Part shown: positions 1 through 7,441 of the stretch, piece by piece
Position numbering within the stretch: position 1 is the stretch's first letter
Layout: each line of letters opens with the position of its first letter
From: Williamsia sp. CHRR-6
GTDB taxonomy: Bacteria; Actinomycetota; Actinomycetes; Mycobacteriales; Mycobacteriaceae
Length of the DNA stretch: 64,000 nt
Direction: 5' to 3'
NCBI RefSeq assembly: GCF_018474015.1
Contig: NZ_JAHCSG010000005.1
Span: forward strand, 124,001-188,000
The notes under the pieces: generated by a model
Seen by the model: only the letters and a program-made list of their open reading frames with translations
Told to the model about the DNA's origin: nothing
The model's database searches: none
Position numbers and translations under genes: made by a program

Positions 1-224
1 CCGTTGCTCAACTCGACCAGCTTCTCCTCGGTGCGATCGAGCGCGCTCTTGCCGCGCGGCCCGTCGATCAGTGAGGCGTCGATGTTGATCTCGCTCATGT
101 CGTTGACGATCACCGCCACGCGGCGACCCTCACGGTTGGCCAACACGTGGTTGAGCAGCGTCGTCTTGCCGGCCCCGAGGAAGCCGGAGAGCACGGTCAC
201 AGGAAGCAGGGGAGGAGCGGTCAT
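1..224 (-). CDS. CobW/G3E-family GTP-binding protein, 5' part only (gene runs off the window)
   Basis: Only the first 74 codons are in the window; the rest lies beyond base 1. The ATG is at 224 on the minus strand. The N-terminus carries a P-loop [13 protein letters not shown] at about residues 12-24, followed by [10 protein letters not shown]. This combination is typical of the G3E GTPases (CobW, YjiA, ZigA, CobW-like zinc chaperones), which bind GTP and deliver metal to client proteins in the cytoplasm. A Zur/Fur-type hyphenated palindrome lies 7 bases upstream of the ATG, so a role in zinc supply under zinc limitation is the best inference. The CXCC metal-binding motif expected further on cannot be checked. 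A cobalamin-related CobW is the main alternative, but the upstream box favours zinc. Confidence 0.85.
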   Translation of the reverse strand, partial: MTAPPLLPVTVLSGFLGAGKTTLLNHVLANREGRRVAVIVNDMSEINIDASLIDGPRGKSALDRTEEKLVELSN

Positions 225-231
225 CCCTAGA

Positions 232-246
232 TGATAATCATTGTCA
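232..246 (-). promoter_or_regulatory. Zur-like operator (7-1-7 hyphenated palindrome)
   Basis: The sequence TGATAATCATTGTCA is a 7-1-7 palindrome matching in 6 of 7 pairs. It resembles actinobacterial Zur boxes (TGAAAATGATTTTCA type). It ends 7 bases before the ATG of the CobW-type GTPase, where bound repressor would block expression. It is also an AT-rich island in otherwise GC-rich DNA. A Fur-family regulator other than Zur could use a similar box. Confidence 0.65.
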
Positions 247-296
247 ATAAGGTGGTGAGGTGGGGGTCCGCGGGAGACGCACCGTGCCCTCCAACC

Positions 297-322
297 ACAA
301 AGGCCCCCTCGAGAGGGGGCCT
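297..322 (-). terminator. Rho-independent-type terminator of the tRNA cluster
   Basis: AGGCCCCCTC at 301-310 pairs perfectly with GAGGGGGCCT at 313-322. Read on the minus strand the hairpin is followed by TTTG. It lies about 20 bases beyond the 3' end of tRNA-Val(GAC) and so fits as the end of the Gly-Cys-Val transcript. The T-run is short, as is common in high-GC actinobacteria. Confidence 0.6.
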
Positions 323-340
323 GTCTGGTTGGAGTGGAAA

Positions 341-415
341 TGGTGCGCGATACTGGGATTGAACCAGTGACCTCTTCCGTGTCAGGGAAGCGCTCTCCCG
401 CTGAGCTAATCGCGC
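341..415 (-). tRNA. tRNA-Val (anticodon GAC)
   Basis: The minus strand folds as a full cloverleaf. The acceptor GCGCGAT pairs with ATCGCGC, the anticodon stem CTTCC/GGAAG encloses loop CTGACAC with anticodon GAC, and the T-loop is GTTCAATC. The discriminator is A and the CCA end is encoded (341-343). It is the last of three co-oriented tRNAs and is followed by the hairpin at 301-322. The GAC anticodon reads GUC and GUU; the CAC isoacceptor is at 791. Confidence 0.96.
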
Positions 416-457
416 GGGATCGGTGCCGGTGCAGCGGCAGGCCACTGCGTCGGACCG

Positions 458-531
458 TGGAGGCGGCGACGGGAATCGAACCCGTGTGCACGGCTTTGCA
501 GGCCGTTGCCTCACCACTCGGCCACACCGCC
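458..531 (-). tRNA. tRNA-Cys (anticodon GCA)
   Basis: The minus-strand cloverleaf has acceptor GGCGGTG paired with CGCCGCC, including one G-T pair. The anticodon stem ACGGC/GCCGT holds loop CTGCAAA with anticodon GCA. The discriminator is U, the known identity base for cysteinyl-tRNA synthetase, and CCA is encoded at 458-460. It is the middle gene of the Gly-Cys-Val cluster. Confidence 0.96.
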
Positions 532-552
532 ACGGTGACAACTGTTCCGTCG

Positions 553-625
553 AGCGGATGACGGGATTCGAACCCGCGACCCTCACCTTGGCAAGGTGAT
601 GCGCTACCAACTGCGCTACATCCGC
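553..625 (-). tRNA. tRNA-Gly (anticodon GCC)
   Basis: The minus-strand cloverleaf has acceptor GCGGATG/CATCCGC, and anticodon stem TCACC/GGTGA around TTGCCAA giving anticodon GCC. The discriminator is U. The CCA end is not encoded, unlike the two downstream tRNAs, and must be added after transcription. It is the first gene of the cluster, reading GGC and GGU codons. Confidence 0.96.
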
Positions 626-664
626 GTGCAGCGAGTGCCTTGTGGGCTCTCGGTGCGAAGCGCA

Positions 665-691
665 ACACTATCCGAACCACTCGTACGTCAA
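665..691 (-). promoter_or_regulatory. Predicted promoter of the tRNA Gly-Cys-Val cluster
   Basis: On the minus strand TTGACG (686-691) is followed after 15 bases by TAGTGT (665-670), about 40 bases upstream of tRNA-Gly. The -35 is close to consensus, but the spacer is shorter than the usual 16-18, so exact boundaries are uncertain. Confidence 0.4.
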
Positions 692-726
692 CAAATCCGC
701 AGGTCACTCTCCGGACGCGAGAGCGG

Positions 727-755
727 TTGGGGAGCCCGGTAGGTCGCGTGATAAC
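727..755 (+). promoter_or_regulatory. Predicted promoter of tRNA-Val(CAC)
   Basis: TTGGGG (727-732) and GATAAC (750-755) are separated by 17 bases and lie about 35 bases upstream of the tRNA. This region and the minus-strand promoter at 665-691 share the 165-base divergent gap between the two tRNA units; nothing else is evident in that gap. Confidence 0.4.
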
Positions 756-790
756 GTTCTGCGGTCGTGAGGGCAGGCATTGCCCGACAC

Positions 791-862
791 GGTCCCGTGG
801 CTCAGTGGAAGAGCGTCCCGTTCACACCGGGAAGGTCGCTGGTTCGATCCCAGCCGGGACCA
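791..862 (+). tRNA. tRNA-Val (anticodon CAC)
   Basis: The acceptor GGTCCCG pairs with CGGGACC. The anticodon stem TCCCG/CGGGA encloses TTCACAC with anticodon CAC, and the T-arm GCTGG-TTCGATC-CCAGC is perfect. The discriminator is A; the following bases CCT show that CCA is not fully encoded. It reads the GUG codon, which is heavily used in this window. It is transcribed divergently from the Gly-Cys-Val cluster. Confidence 0.96.
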
Positions 863-871
863 CCTCTCGCT

Positions 872-890
872 CCGCCCCAGGCGGTGTTCT
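872..890 (+). terminator. Weak terminator-like hairpin after tRNA-Val(CAC)
   Basis: CCGCC/GGCGG with a 3-base loop is followed by TGTTCT. It starts 10 bases after the tRNA and is the only hairpin before the next coding region. The stem is only 5 pairs. Confidence 0.3.
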
Positions 891-962
891 CGGCGTCTCA
901 CCCGCAAACTTCCTCCCGAAGTCGGTTCTGTAGCAGCGTGTTCTTTCCGTACTCTCAAGCCC

Positions 963-1430
963 ATGACTGAGCAGACCGATGGCGTGAGCAGCCCCGCCAC
1001 GGCCGAGAAGCAGGCACGTCCGACCGGCATCCTGCCCGACAGCCTGCAGGCGCGACGAGACAAGATCGCCACCCGGCCCACTCTGGACCTCGCGTACCGC
1101 ATAGGCATCGGGGTGCTCGGCCTGGCCGTACTGATCCTGGGCATCGTGCTCATCCCGTACCCCGGACCGGGCTGGTTGGTGGTCTTCGCCGGGCTGGGCA
1201 TCCTGGCCACCGAGTTCGCCTGGGCGCATCGCACGCTGGTGTTCGCACGCGGCAAGTACGACCAGTGGTTGGAGTGGATGAAGCGCCAGCACTGGAGCGT
1301 TCAGGCCGCGTTCGGCATCGCCACCTTCGCCATCGTGCTGGCCACCCTCTGGCTGCTGGGCGCACTGCACCTCGTCGGTGGGTGGTTCGGCTACGACCCC
1401 TCCTGGCTCAAGAGCCCGATCTTCGGCTGA
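963..1430 (+). CDS. PGPGW-type small integral membrane protein (TIGR02611-like)
   Basis: This is a 155-residue protein with a hydrophilic, charged N-terminus of about 45 residues. A membrane segment around residues 48-80 contains YPGPGW followed by a second hydrophobic stretch, and the C-terminal membrane segment spans about residues 117-140. The PGPGW signature defines an actinobacterial family of putative transmembrane proteins without a known function. The ATG at 963 is chosen because earlier in-frame starts would run through the tRNA-Val gene. It stands alone between tRNA-Val(CAC) and thrS and reads in the same direction as thrS. In related genomes it is also found near thrS, but no functional link is established. 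Confidence 0.8.
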   Translation: MTEQTDGVSSPATAEKQARPTGILPDSLQARRDKIATRPTLDLAYRIGIGVLGLAVLILGIVLIPYPGPGWLVVFAGLGILATEFAWAHRTLVFARGKYDQWLEWMKRQHWSVQAAFGIATFAIVLATLWLLGALHLVGGWFGYDPSWLKSPIFG

Positions 1431-1553
1431 GTTCGGGGTTCATCGCGCGGCGCATCTGCGCCGGGTGGACGGGAAATGCGCCAGCCCGGTGTCGATAGCA
1501 TGGGCGCCACCGCAGTGTTGGCTGCGTCAACGAATGATCCGAGGAGCCCCGCC

Positions 1554-3632
1554 GTGCCTGAACCTGCCGTCGTCACCAGCCCCGCCACGATTCGTGTGCC
1601 GGCCGGGACCACCGCAGGGACCGCACTGCGGGAGGCCGGGGCCGAGAACAAGGGCCCGCAGGCTGTGGTGGTGGTCCGCGACCCCGAGGGCGCCCTGCGT
1701 GACCTGTCCTGGGCGCCGGAGGCCGACACCGACGTCGAGGCGGTGATCGCGGCCAGCGAGGACGGCCGCAGCGTGATCCGGCACTCGTGCGCCCACGTGC
1801 TGGCCCAAGCCGTGCAAGAACTGTTCCCCGACACCAAGCTCGGTATCGGACCGCCGATCGAGAACGGCTTCTACTACGACTTCGACGTTGCCGAACCCTT
1901 CACCCCGGAGGATTTGACCGCGCTGGAGAAGAAGATGAAGCAGATCATCAAAGCGGGGCAACGGTTTTCCCGTCGGGTCTACGCCGATCAGGACCAAGCC
2001 CGGGCCGAGTTGGCAGGTGAGCCATACAAATTGGAGTTGATCGACGACAAGGGCGCAGCGGCCGCCAACCCCGAGGTGATGGAGGTAGGCGGTGCCGAGC
2101 TGACCGCCTACGACAACCTCAATCCCCGCACCGGCGAACGGATCTGGGGTGATCTGTGCCGCGGACCGCACGTGCCGACCACCAAGTACATCCCAGCGTT
2201 CAAGATCACCCGTAGCTCGGCGGCCTACTGGCGTGGCGATCAGAACAACGCCGGCTTGCAGCGCGTCTACGGCACCGCCTGGGAGTCGACCGAGGCGCTA
2301 GACGCCTACCTCACGCTGCTGGCCGAGGCCGAACGACGGGACCACCGGCGCCTGGGTGTGGAGCTCGACCTGTTCAGCTTCCCCGACCAGATCGGGTCGG
2401 GGCTGGCGGTGTTCCACCCGCGTGGCGGGATCATTCGTAAAGAGCTGGAAGACTATTCGCGTCAGCGCCACGTCGAGGCCGGCTACGACTTCGTCTACTC
2501 CCCGCACGCCACCAAGTCGACGCTGTTCGAGATCTCCGGACACCTCGACTGGTACGCCGAGGGCATGTACCCGCCGATGCAGCTCGACGAGGAACGCAAC
2601 GCCGACGGCACCGTGCGCAAACCTGCGGTCGACTACTACCTCAAACCGATGAACTGCCCCATGCACAACACGATCTTCGCTGCGCGCGGGCGCTCGTATC
2701 GTGAACTGCCGCTTCGCCTTTTCGAGTTCGGCACCGTGTATCGCTACGAGAAGTCCGGTGTCATCCACGGGCTCACCCGTGCGCGTGGCTTCACCCAGGA
2801 CGACGCGCACATCTACTGCACGCGCGAGCAGATGCGTGACGAACTCACCTCCCTGCTGACCTTCGTGCTCGATCTGTTGCGCGACTACGGGCTCGACGAC
2901 TTCTACCTCGAACTGTCCACCCGCAACCCGGACAAGTCGGTCGGTTCGGACGAGGTGTGGGCCGAGGCCACCGAAACCCTGGCCGCAGTGGCCCATGATT
3001 CGGGTCTGGAACTGATCCCCGATCCCGGCGGTGCGGCGTTTTACGGCCCGAAGATCTCGGTGCAGGCCAAGGACGCGCTGGGCCGCAGCTGGCAGATGTC
3101 GACCATTCAGCTCGACTTCAACTTGCCCGAGCGGTTCGAACTCGAATACACCGGCAACGACGGCGCCAAGCATCGTCCGGTGATGATCCACCGGGCCCTG
3201 TTCGGTTCGATCGAGCGGTTCTTCGGTGTCCTCACCGAGCACTACGGTGGGGCGTTCCCGGCATGGTTGGCTCCGGTGCAGGTGGTGGGTATCCCGGTGG
3301 CCGCCGATTACGGCGACCACCTGCAGTCCGTCGTCGACCGGTTGCGGGTGGCGGGGATACGCGCCGAGGTCGACCACTCCGACGACCGGATGCAGAAGAA
3401 GATCCGCAATCACACGACCGGTAAGGTCCCGTTCATGATGTTGGCCGGGGAACGCGACGTGGCTGCGGATGCGGTGAGTTTCCGGTTCCGGGACGGGACC
3501 CAGGTCAACGGCGTCGCCGTGGATGTCGCCGTGCCCGCCGTCATCGACTGGGTGAGTGCTCGACGCAACGAATCCCCCACCGAGCAGCTGTTCACGCATC
3601 TGGCTCCGACCACCGACTCCGGTGACGCATGA
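1554..3632 (+). CDS. thrS: Threonine-tRNA ligase
   Basis: Charges tRNA-Thr with threonine in the cytoplasm using ATP. The 692-residue product has an N-terminal TGS domain (about residues 1-70), the HxxxH-containing editing domain around [16 protein letters not shown], the class II catalytic core and a C-terminal anticodon-binding domain. The zinc-ligand cysteine is C368 in KPMNCPMH, and motif 3 lies around [13 protein letters not shown]. The GTG at 1554 is preferred over in-frame ATGs at 1476 and 1500 because GAGGAG at 1541-1546 sits 7 bases before it. The resulting length equals that of the mycobacterial enzyme as I recall it. The HIT gene begins 11 bases after the stop, so thrS probably heads the PIM-lipid operon. 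Confidence 0.97.
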   Translation: MPEPAVVTSPATIRVPAGTTAGTALREAGAENKGPQAVVVVRDPEGALRDLSWAPEADTDVEAVIAASEDGRSVIRHSCAHVLAQAVQELFPDTKLGIGPPIENGFYYDFDVAEPFTPEDLTALEKKMKQIIKAGQRFSRRVYADQDQARAELAGEPYKLELIDDKGAAAANPEVMEVGGAELTAYDNLNPRTGERIWGDLCRGPHVPTTKYIPAFKITRSSAAYWRGDQNNAGLQRVYGTAWESTEALDAYLTLLAEAERRDHRRLGVELDLFSFPDQIGSGLAVFHPRGGIIRKELEDYSRQRHVEAGYDFVYSPHATKSTLFEISGHLDWYAEGMYPPMQLDEERNADGTVRKPAVDYYLKPMNCPMHNTIFAARGRSYRELPLRLFEFGTVYRYEKSGVIHGLTRARGFTQDDAHIYCTREQMRDELTSLLTFVLDLLRDYGLDDFYLELSTRNPDKSVGSDEVWAEATETLAAVAHDSGLELIPDPGGAAFYGPKISVQAKDALGRSWQMSTIQLDFNLPERFELEYTGNDGAKHRPVMIHRALFGSIERFFGVLTEHYGGAFPAWLAPVQVVGIPVAADYGDHLQSVVDRLRVAGIRAEVDHSDDRMQKKIRNHTTGKVPFMMLAGERDVAADAVSFRFRDGTQVNGVAVDVAVPAVIDWVSARRNESPTEQLFTHLAPTTDSGDA

Positions 3633-3642
3633 GCGCCGACTC

Positions 3643-4194
3643 GTGAGCGACGACGCGATCCGCGACAGCGGAGCCGGTGAACCCGATCGGCTCTCGCGGC
3701 TGTGGAGTCCGCACCGGATGTCCTACATCGCGACATCGGTGAAACCCGCCGGGTCGTCACAGTCCAACCACCCGTTTCTCGACATCCCGCTGATGTCGGA
3801 CGAAGACGGGCTGATCGTCGCGCGTGGTTCGGCGGTCTATGTGGTGCTCAACCTCTACCCGTACAACCCCGGTCACTCCATGGTGGTGCCCTACCGGCAG
3901 GTCGCCGACCTCGAAGACCTCACCGCGGCCGAGAGTGCCGAGCTGATGGCCTTCACCCAGAAGCTGATCCGCGTCATCAAGTCGGTGTCGCGCCCGCACG
4001 CATTCAACGTCGGTCTCAACCTTGGTGCCGCCGCCGGCGGATCGCTGGCCGAACACCTGCACCAGCATGTGGTCCCACGGTGGGGCGGCGACGCCAACTT
4101 CATCACCGTGATCGGCGAGACCAAGGTGATGCCCCAGCTGCTACGCGACACCCGAGAACTCCTCGCGAACGCCTGGACGAACCTCGAGGACTGA
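3643..4194 (+). CDS. HIT-family hydrolase/phosphorylase (Ap4A phosphorylase-like)
   Basis: A 183-residue histidine-triad protein with the active-site motif EHLHQHVVPRW at about 137-147, where H138, H140 and H142 form the HxHxH triad. The region with NLYPYNPGHSMVVPYR is typical of the actinobacterial HIT branch that includes the mycobacterial Ap4A phosphorylase Rv2613c. The likely reaction is phosphorolytic or hydrolytic cleavage of diadenosine tetraphosphate, a by-product of aminoacyl-tRNA synthetases. That would suit its place directly after thrS. The start is taken as GTG 3643; an ATG at 3630 is in another frame and stops at once. The pgsA gene follows after 2 bases. Substrate preference cannot be read from sequence. 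Confidence 0.88.
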   Translation: MSDDAIRDSGAGEPDRLSRLWSPHRMSYIATSVKPAGSSQSNHPFLDIPLMSDEDGLIVARGSAVYVVLNLYPYNPGHSMVVPYRQVADLEDLTAAESAELMAFTQKLIRVIKSVSRPHAFNVGLNLGAAAGGSLAEHLHQHVVPRWGGDANFITVIGETKVMPQLLRDTRELLANAWTNLED

Positions 4195-4196
4195 CG

Positions 4197-4889
4197 ATGG
4201 CGAAGTTTCTCAGCATCCACGGCCGTGCGTCGATGAGCAGGGTGGTCATCCCGATGGGTCGCGGTCTGCTGCGGATAGGTCTCACGCCTGATGCGATGAC
4301 CCTGGTGGGCACCACCGCATCGGTGGCCGCAGCGGTCACGTTGTTCCCGATGGGTCAGCTGTTCTGGGGCACGATGGTCATCTGGCTGTTTGTGATGTTC
4401 GACATGCTCGACGGCGCCATGGCCCGGGTGCGCGGGGGTGGGACGAGTTTCGGTGCGGTACTCGACTCCACCTGTGATCGGATCGCCGACGGCGCCATCT
4501 TCGCCGGACTGGCCTGGTGGGCGGCAATCCGCGAGGACCAACACATCCTGTTCATCGGTCTGATGATCTGTCTGGTCACCTCCCAGGTCATCTCCTACGC
4601 CAAGGCACGCGCCGAGGCCAGTGGGCTCAACGGCAACGGCGGTCTGATCGAACGACCCGAGCGGCTCATCATCATCCTGGTCGGATCTGGATTCACCGGC
4701 CTGGGTGTCGGATGGTCCATCCACGTGGCGGTATGGGTGCTGGCCGTGGGCAGCGTCGTCACCGTGGCCCAGCGGATGGCGTCGATCGCTCGCTCGCCCG
4801 GGGCCCGCGATCTCATCCCCTTCGATCATCCGTCGGCCGGTGGCACCGGAACCGGAGAGATGTCCGCCGACGCCGACGCCACGCGATGA
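4197..4889 (+). CDS. pgsA: CDP-alcohol phosphatidyltransferase (phosphatidylinositol phosphate synthase)
   Basis: An integral membrane enzyme of 230 residues. It carries the complete signature DG(x)2AR(x)8G(x)3D(x)3D with D72, G73, R77, G86, D90 and D94; D69 precedes it. These residues bind two metal ions and CDP-diacylglycerol. In Mycobacteriales the homologue next to patA and pimA makes phosphatidylinositol phosphate from CDP-DAG and inositol-1-phosphate, the base of PIMs, LM and LAM. About six hydrophobic segments are visible. The gene starts 2 bases after the HIT stop and overlaps the next gene by 4 bases (ATGA), so it is part of one translationally coupled cassette. Sequence alone cannot exclude phosphatidylglycerophosphate synthase, but the neighbours argue for PI synthesis. 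Confidence 0.93.
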   Translation: MAKFLSIHGRASMSRVVIPMGRGLLRIGLTPDAMTLVGTTASVAAAVTLFPMGQLFWGTMVIWLFVMFDMLDGAMARVRGGGTSFGAVLDSTCDRIADGAIFAGLAWWAAIREDQHILFIGLMICLVTSQVISYAKARAEASGLNGNGGLIERPERLIIILVGSGFTGLGVGWSIHVAVWVLAVGSVVTVAQRMASIARSPGARDLIPFDHPSAGGTGTGEMSADADATR

Positions 4890-5809
4890 CGCTGGGTCAA
4901 CGTATCGCCGACTGGGGATACGGATTGGGGTGGGCACTGGTGCGGCTACTCCCTGAGACGGTGGCCAACCGCATCTTCGAGTTCTTCGGCAACTGGCTCG
5001 GTGGTCGCAACGGCGGTCCGAAACAGCTGCGTGCCAACCTTGCCCGCGTTCTCGCGGTACCGCCGCATGAGGTTCCCGACGAGTTGATGCGGGCGTCCAT
5101 GCGGTCCTATGCGCGCTACTGGCGTGAGGCATTCCAACTGCCGTCGATGGACGGCGACACGGCGGTGGCCCGAATCCAGTTGGATCCACCCGATTTTGCC
5201 CGGTACCAAGAGGCCTGCGCGCGCGGCAAAGGCGTGGTGTTCGCGCTGCCGCACTCGGGCAACTGGGACATGGCCGGGGTGTGGCTGGTGGCGCACAACG
5301 GGACGTTTTCCACCGTGGCCGAACGGTTGCAGCCGGAGTCGTTGTTCCGGCGGTTCGTGGCCTACCGCGAGAGTCTCGGGTTCGAGATCTTCCCGCTCAG
5401 CGGAGGAGAGCAGCCTCCGTTCGAGTTGCTCGCCGAGCGGTTGCGCGCCGGCGGCGTGGTGTGTCTGCTGGGCGAGCGAGATCTGGCAAAGCACGGCGTG
5501 CCGGTGACGTTCTTCGGCGAGCGCACCCGCATGCCCGCCGGACCGGTCAAACTAGCCATCGAGACCGGTGCTGCCCTGCTGGCAGTCCATCACCACTTCA
5601 CCGAGGGTTTCGGCTCGCAGATCACCTGTCGCGACGAGATCGATGTGAGCGTGGGCCTCGAGGCCGCAACCCAGGCGATGGCCGACGTGTTCGCCCGCAA
5701 CATCGCCGATCACCCGGCCGACTGGCACATGCTGCAACCGCTGTGGGAATCGGACTGGTCCGAGCAACGCCGCGCGCGCATCGACGGCATCGAGCCCACC
5801 GACTCATGA
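4886..5809 (+). CDS. patA: Phosphatidylinositol mannoside acyltransferase
   Basis: A 307-residue LpxL/HtrB-superfamily acyltransferase. The catalytic HX4D motif is seen in LPHSGNWD with H123 and D128. In Mycobacteriales the enzyme encoded between pgsA and pimA transfers palmitoyl from acyl-CoA to the 6-position of the mannose on PIM1 or PIM2 at the cytoplasmic face of the membrane. The first about 35 residues are moderately hydrophobic and may dip into the membrane. It overlaps pgsA by 4 bases and pimA by 4 bases (ATGA at both ends), so the three proteins are likely made in fixed ratio. Assignment rests on both the motif and the gene order. Confidence 0.93.
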   Translation: MTLGQRIADWGYGLGWALVRLLPETVANRIFEFFGNWLGGRNGGPKQLRANLARVLAVPPHEVPDELMRASMRSYARYWREAFQLPSMDGDTAVARIQLDPPDFARYQEACARGKGVVFALPHSGNWDMAGVWLVAHNGTFSTVAERLQPESLFRRFVAYRESLGFEIFPLSGGEQPPFELLAERLRAGGVVCLLGERDLAKHGVPVTFFGERTRMPAGPVKLAIETGAALLAVHHHFTEGFGSQITCRDEIDVSVGLEAATQAMADVFARNIADHPADWHMLQPLWESDWSEQRRARIDGIEPTDS

Positions 5810-6930
5810 AGATCGGGATGATCTGCCCCTATTCGTTCGACACCCCTGGTGGGGTGCAAGCCCACGTGGTGGAGTTGGCGCAGGTGTTCATCGAGCGCGG
5901 TCACACCGTGAGCGTGTTGGCGCCCGCGGGCGACGACATGACGTTGCCCGACTACGTGGTGTCCGTCGGTGCTGCCCTTGCCATCCCGTACAACGGATCG
6001 GTGTCCCGGGTGAACTTCGGACCCAAAGCCTATGCGCGACTGCGGACCTGGCTGCATGAGGGAAAGTTCGACGTGGTGCACGTACACGAGCCGAACGCGC
6101 CCAGCATCTCAATGCTCTCGCTGATGGTCGCGCAGGGTCCCATCGTCGCCACTTTCCACACCTCGACCACGAAGTCGTTGTGGCTCAGCACTTTCCAAGG
6201 GATCTTGCGGCCCTACCACGAACGCATCGTGGGCAAGATTGCGGTGTCGGAACTGGCCCGGCGTTGGCAGATGGAGTCGTTGGGATCAGATGCGGTCGAG
6301 ATCCCCAACGGCATCGACGTGGCCGCCTTTGCCGACGCGACGCCGTTGCCGGGATACCCGCGCCCCGGTCGCACGATCGTGTTCCTCGGGCGCTACGACG
6401 AGCCCCGCAAGGGCATCGACATCTTGATGCGCGCGCTGCCGCGGGTGGTCGCGCGGTTTCCGGACGTGTCCGTGGTGGTGGTGGGCACCGGCAACGAGCA
6501 GGCGCTGCGGCGACGTGCGGGGGACCTGTCGGATCGGATGACGTTCCTCGGCCAGGTCGACGACGCGACCAAGGCTCGAGCGTTGGCCTCGGCCGACATC
6601 TACGTGGCACCCAATCTGGGCGGTGAGAGTTTTGGCATCGTGCTGGTGGAGGCTATGGCGGCCGGGGCTGCGGTGGTGGCCAGCGACCTCGACGCCTTCC
6701 GTCGGGTCCTCGACGACGGTTCGACTGGTCGCCTCACCCGAACCGGTGATCCGACCGCGTTGGCCGATGGGATCTGCGAACTGCTCGGCGACGACACTGA
6801 ACGCGCCGCCCTGGTCGAGCGTGCGCGGGGGCGGGCCGACCGCTATGACTGGTCCCATGTCGCCGATCAGATCATGCAGGTGTACGAATCGGTGACCGTC
6901 GGAGCTCAACCGGTGATGGTCACCGACTGA
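5806..6930 (+). CDS. pimA: Phosphatidylinositol alpha-mannosyltransferase PimA
   Basis: A GT4-family, GT-B fold glycosyltransferase of 374 residues that transfers mannose from GDP-mannose to the 2-position of phosphatidylinositol, the first step of PIM synthesis. The N-terminal glycine loop TPGGVQAHVVEL (about 12-23) and the C-terminal E(x)7E-like motif GGESFGIVLVEAMAAG with E274 are present. Length and the E274 position match mycobacterial PimA as I recall it. It starts inside the stop of the acyltransferase gene. It is the last gene of the cassette, because a 22-bp repeat array begins 35 bases after its stop. Confidence 0.95.
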   Translation: MKIGMICPYSFDTPGGVQAHVVELAQVFIERGHTVSVLAPAGDDMTLPDYVVSVGAALAIPYNGSVSRVNFGPKAYARLRTWLHEGKFDVVHVHEPNAPSISMLSLMVAQGPIVATFHTSTTKSLWLSTFQGILRPYHERIVGKIAVSELARRWQMESLGSDAVEIPNGIDVAAFADATPLPGYPRPGRTIVFLGRYDEPRKGIDILMRALPRVVARFPDVSVVVVGTGNEQALRRRAGDLSDRMTFLGQVDDATKARALASADIYVAPNLGGESFGIVLVEAMAAGAAVVASDLDAFRRVLDDGSTGRLTRTGDPTALADGICELLGDDTERAALVERARGRADRYDWSHVADQIMQVYESVTVGAQPVMVTD

Positions 6931-6953
6931 TCAGTTGCTCGCCGCACACCACG

Positions 6954-7352
6954 TGCCCGGCAACCGCGTCGATCGTGCCGAAAACCTGCGTCGATCGTGC
7001 CGAAAAGCCGCGTCGATCGTGCCGAAAATCTGCGTCGATCGTGCCGAAAACCTGCGTCGATCGTGCCGCCTTGGACCTCGCACCAGGGTTGGGCACGTTC
7101 GACGCCCTGTTTGGGCACGGTCGACGCTCGACTTCGGCACGGTCGACGCCTTGTTTGGGCACGTTCGACGCCCTGTTTGGGCACGCTCGACGCTCGACTT
7201 CGGCACGGTCGATGCCTTGTTTGGGCACGGTCGATGCCTTGTTTGGGCACGTTCGACGCCTAACTTCGGCACGCTCGACGCCTTACTTCGGCACGCTCGA
7301 CGCGGCTGGCCGCATGGCCTGCTGGGACCGCATACCGCTTGCCCGGCAATCG
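6954..7352. repeat. Short near-direct repeats bracketing the array
   Basis: TGCCCGGCAACCG at 6954-6966 and TGCCCGGCAATCG at 7340-7352 match at 12 of 13 positions and bracket the 22-bp array. They could be a remnant of the sequence into which the array arrived or expanded, or chance similarity in GC-rich DNA. After the right copy, GGCACGATCAG at about 7358 may be a decayed repeat unit. Confidence 0.35.
6966..7306. repeat. Array of fifteen 22-bp repeats in two inverted arms
   Basis: Five head-to-tail units occupy 6966-7075 and ten units in the opposite orientation occupy 7087-7306, all with exact 22-base spacing. The shared core is GCGTCGANCGTGCC(G/C)AA. An 11-base spacer (7076-7086) separates the arms, and their phase allows all five left units to pair with the nearest five right units. 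The N is T in every left unit and A, C or G in the right ones. In the right arm, units of type GTTTGGGCACG (A) and ACTTCGGCACG (B) follow the order AAB AAB AAB B, giving three 66-bp higher-order blocks (7087-7152, 7153-7218, 7219-7284). There are no unique spacers, so it is not a CRISPR. The 511-base gap between pimA (ends 6930) and the next gene (7442) consists mainly of this array. Confidence 0.95.
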
Positions 7353-7441
7353 GATCTGGCACGATCAGTTCCTCGACGCCGGTGCAGTCATGTGCGCCGA
7401 TCATCCCCACCGAACAACGACCTGTAGACGGAGTGCACCTG

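Noticed and set aside
227-610. Protein-coding frames over the tRNA cluster
   Set aside because: These frames run through three perfect tRNA cloverleaves.
1431-1553. T-box riboswitch before thrS
   Set aside because: The leader is too short and lacks the T-box motif TGGNACCGCG.
2298-3599. 433-codon open frame antisense to thrS
   Set aside because: It is the mirror of a GC-rich coding sequence with third-position GC bias; thrS on the other strand is complete and conserved.
6966-7306. CRISPR array
   Set aside because: Units are adjacent at 22 bases with no unique spacers, orientation flips in the middle, and no cas genes are near.
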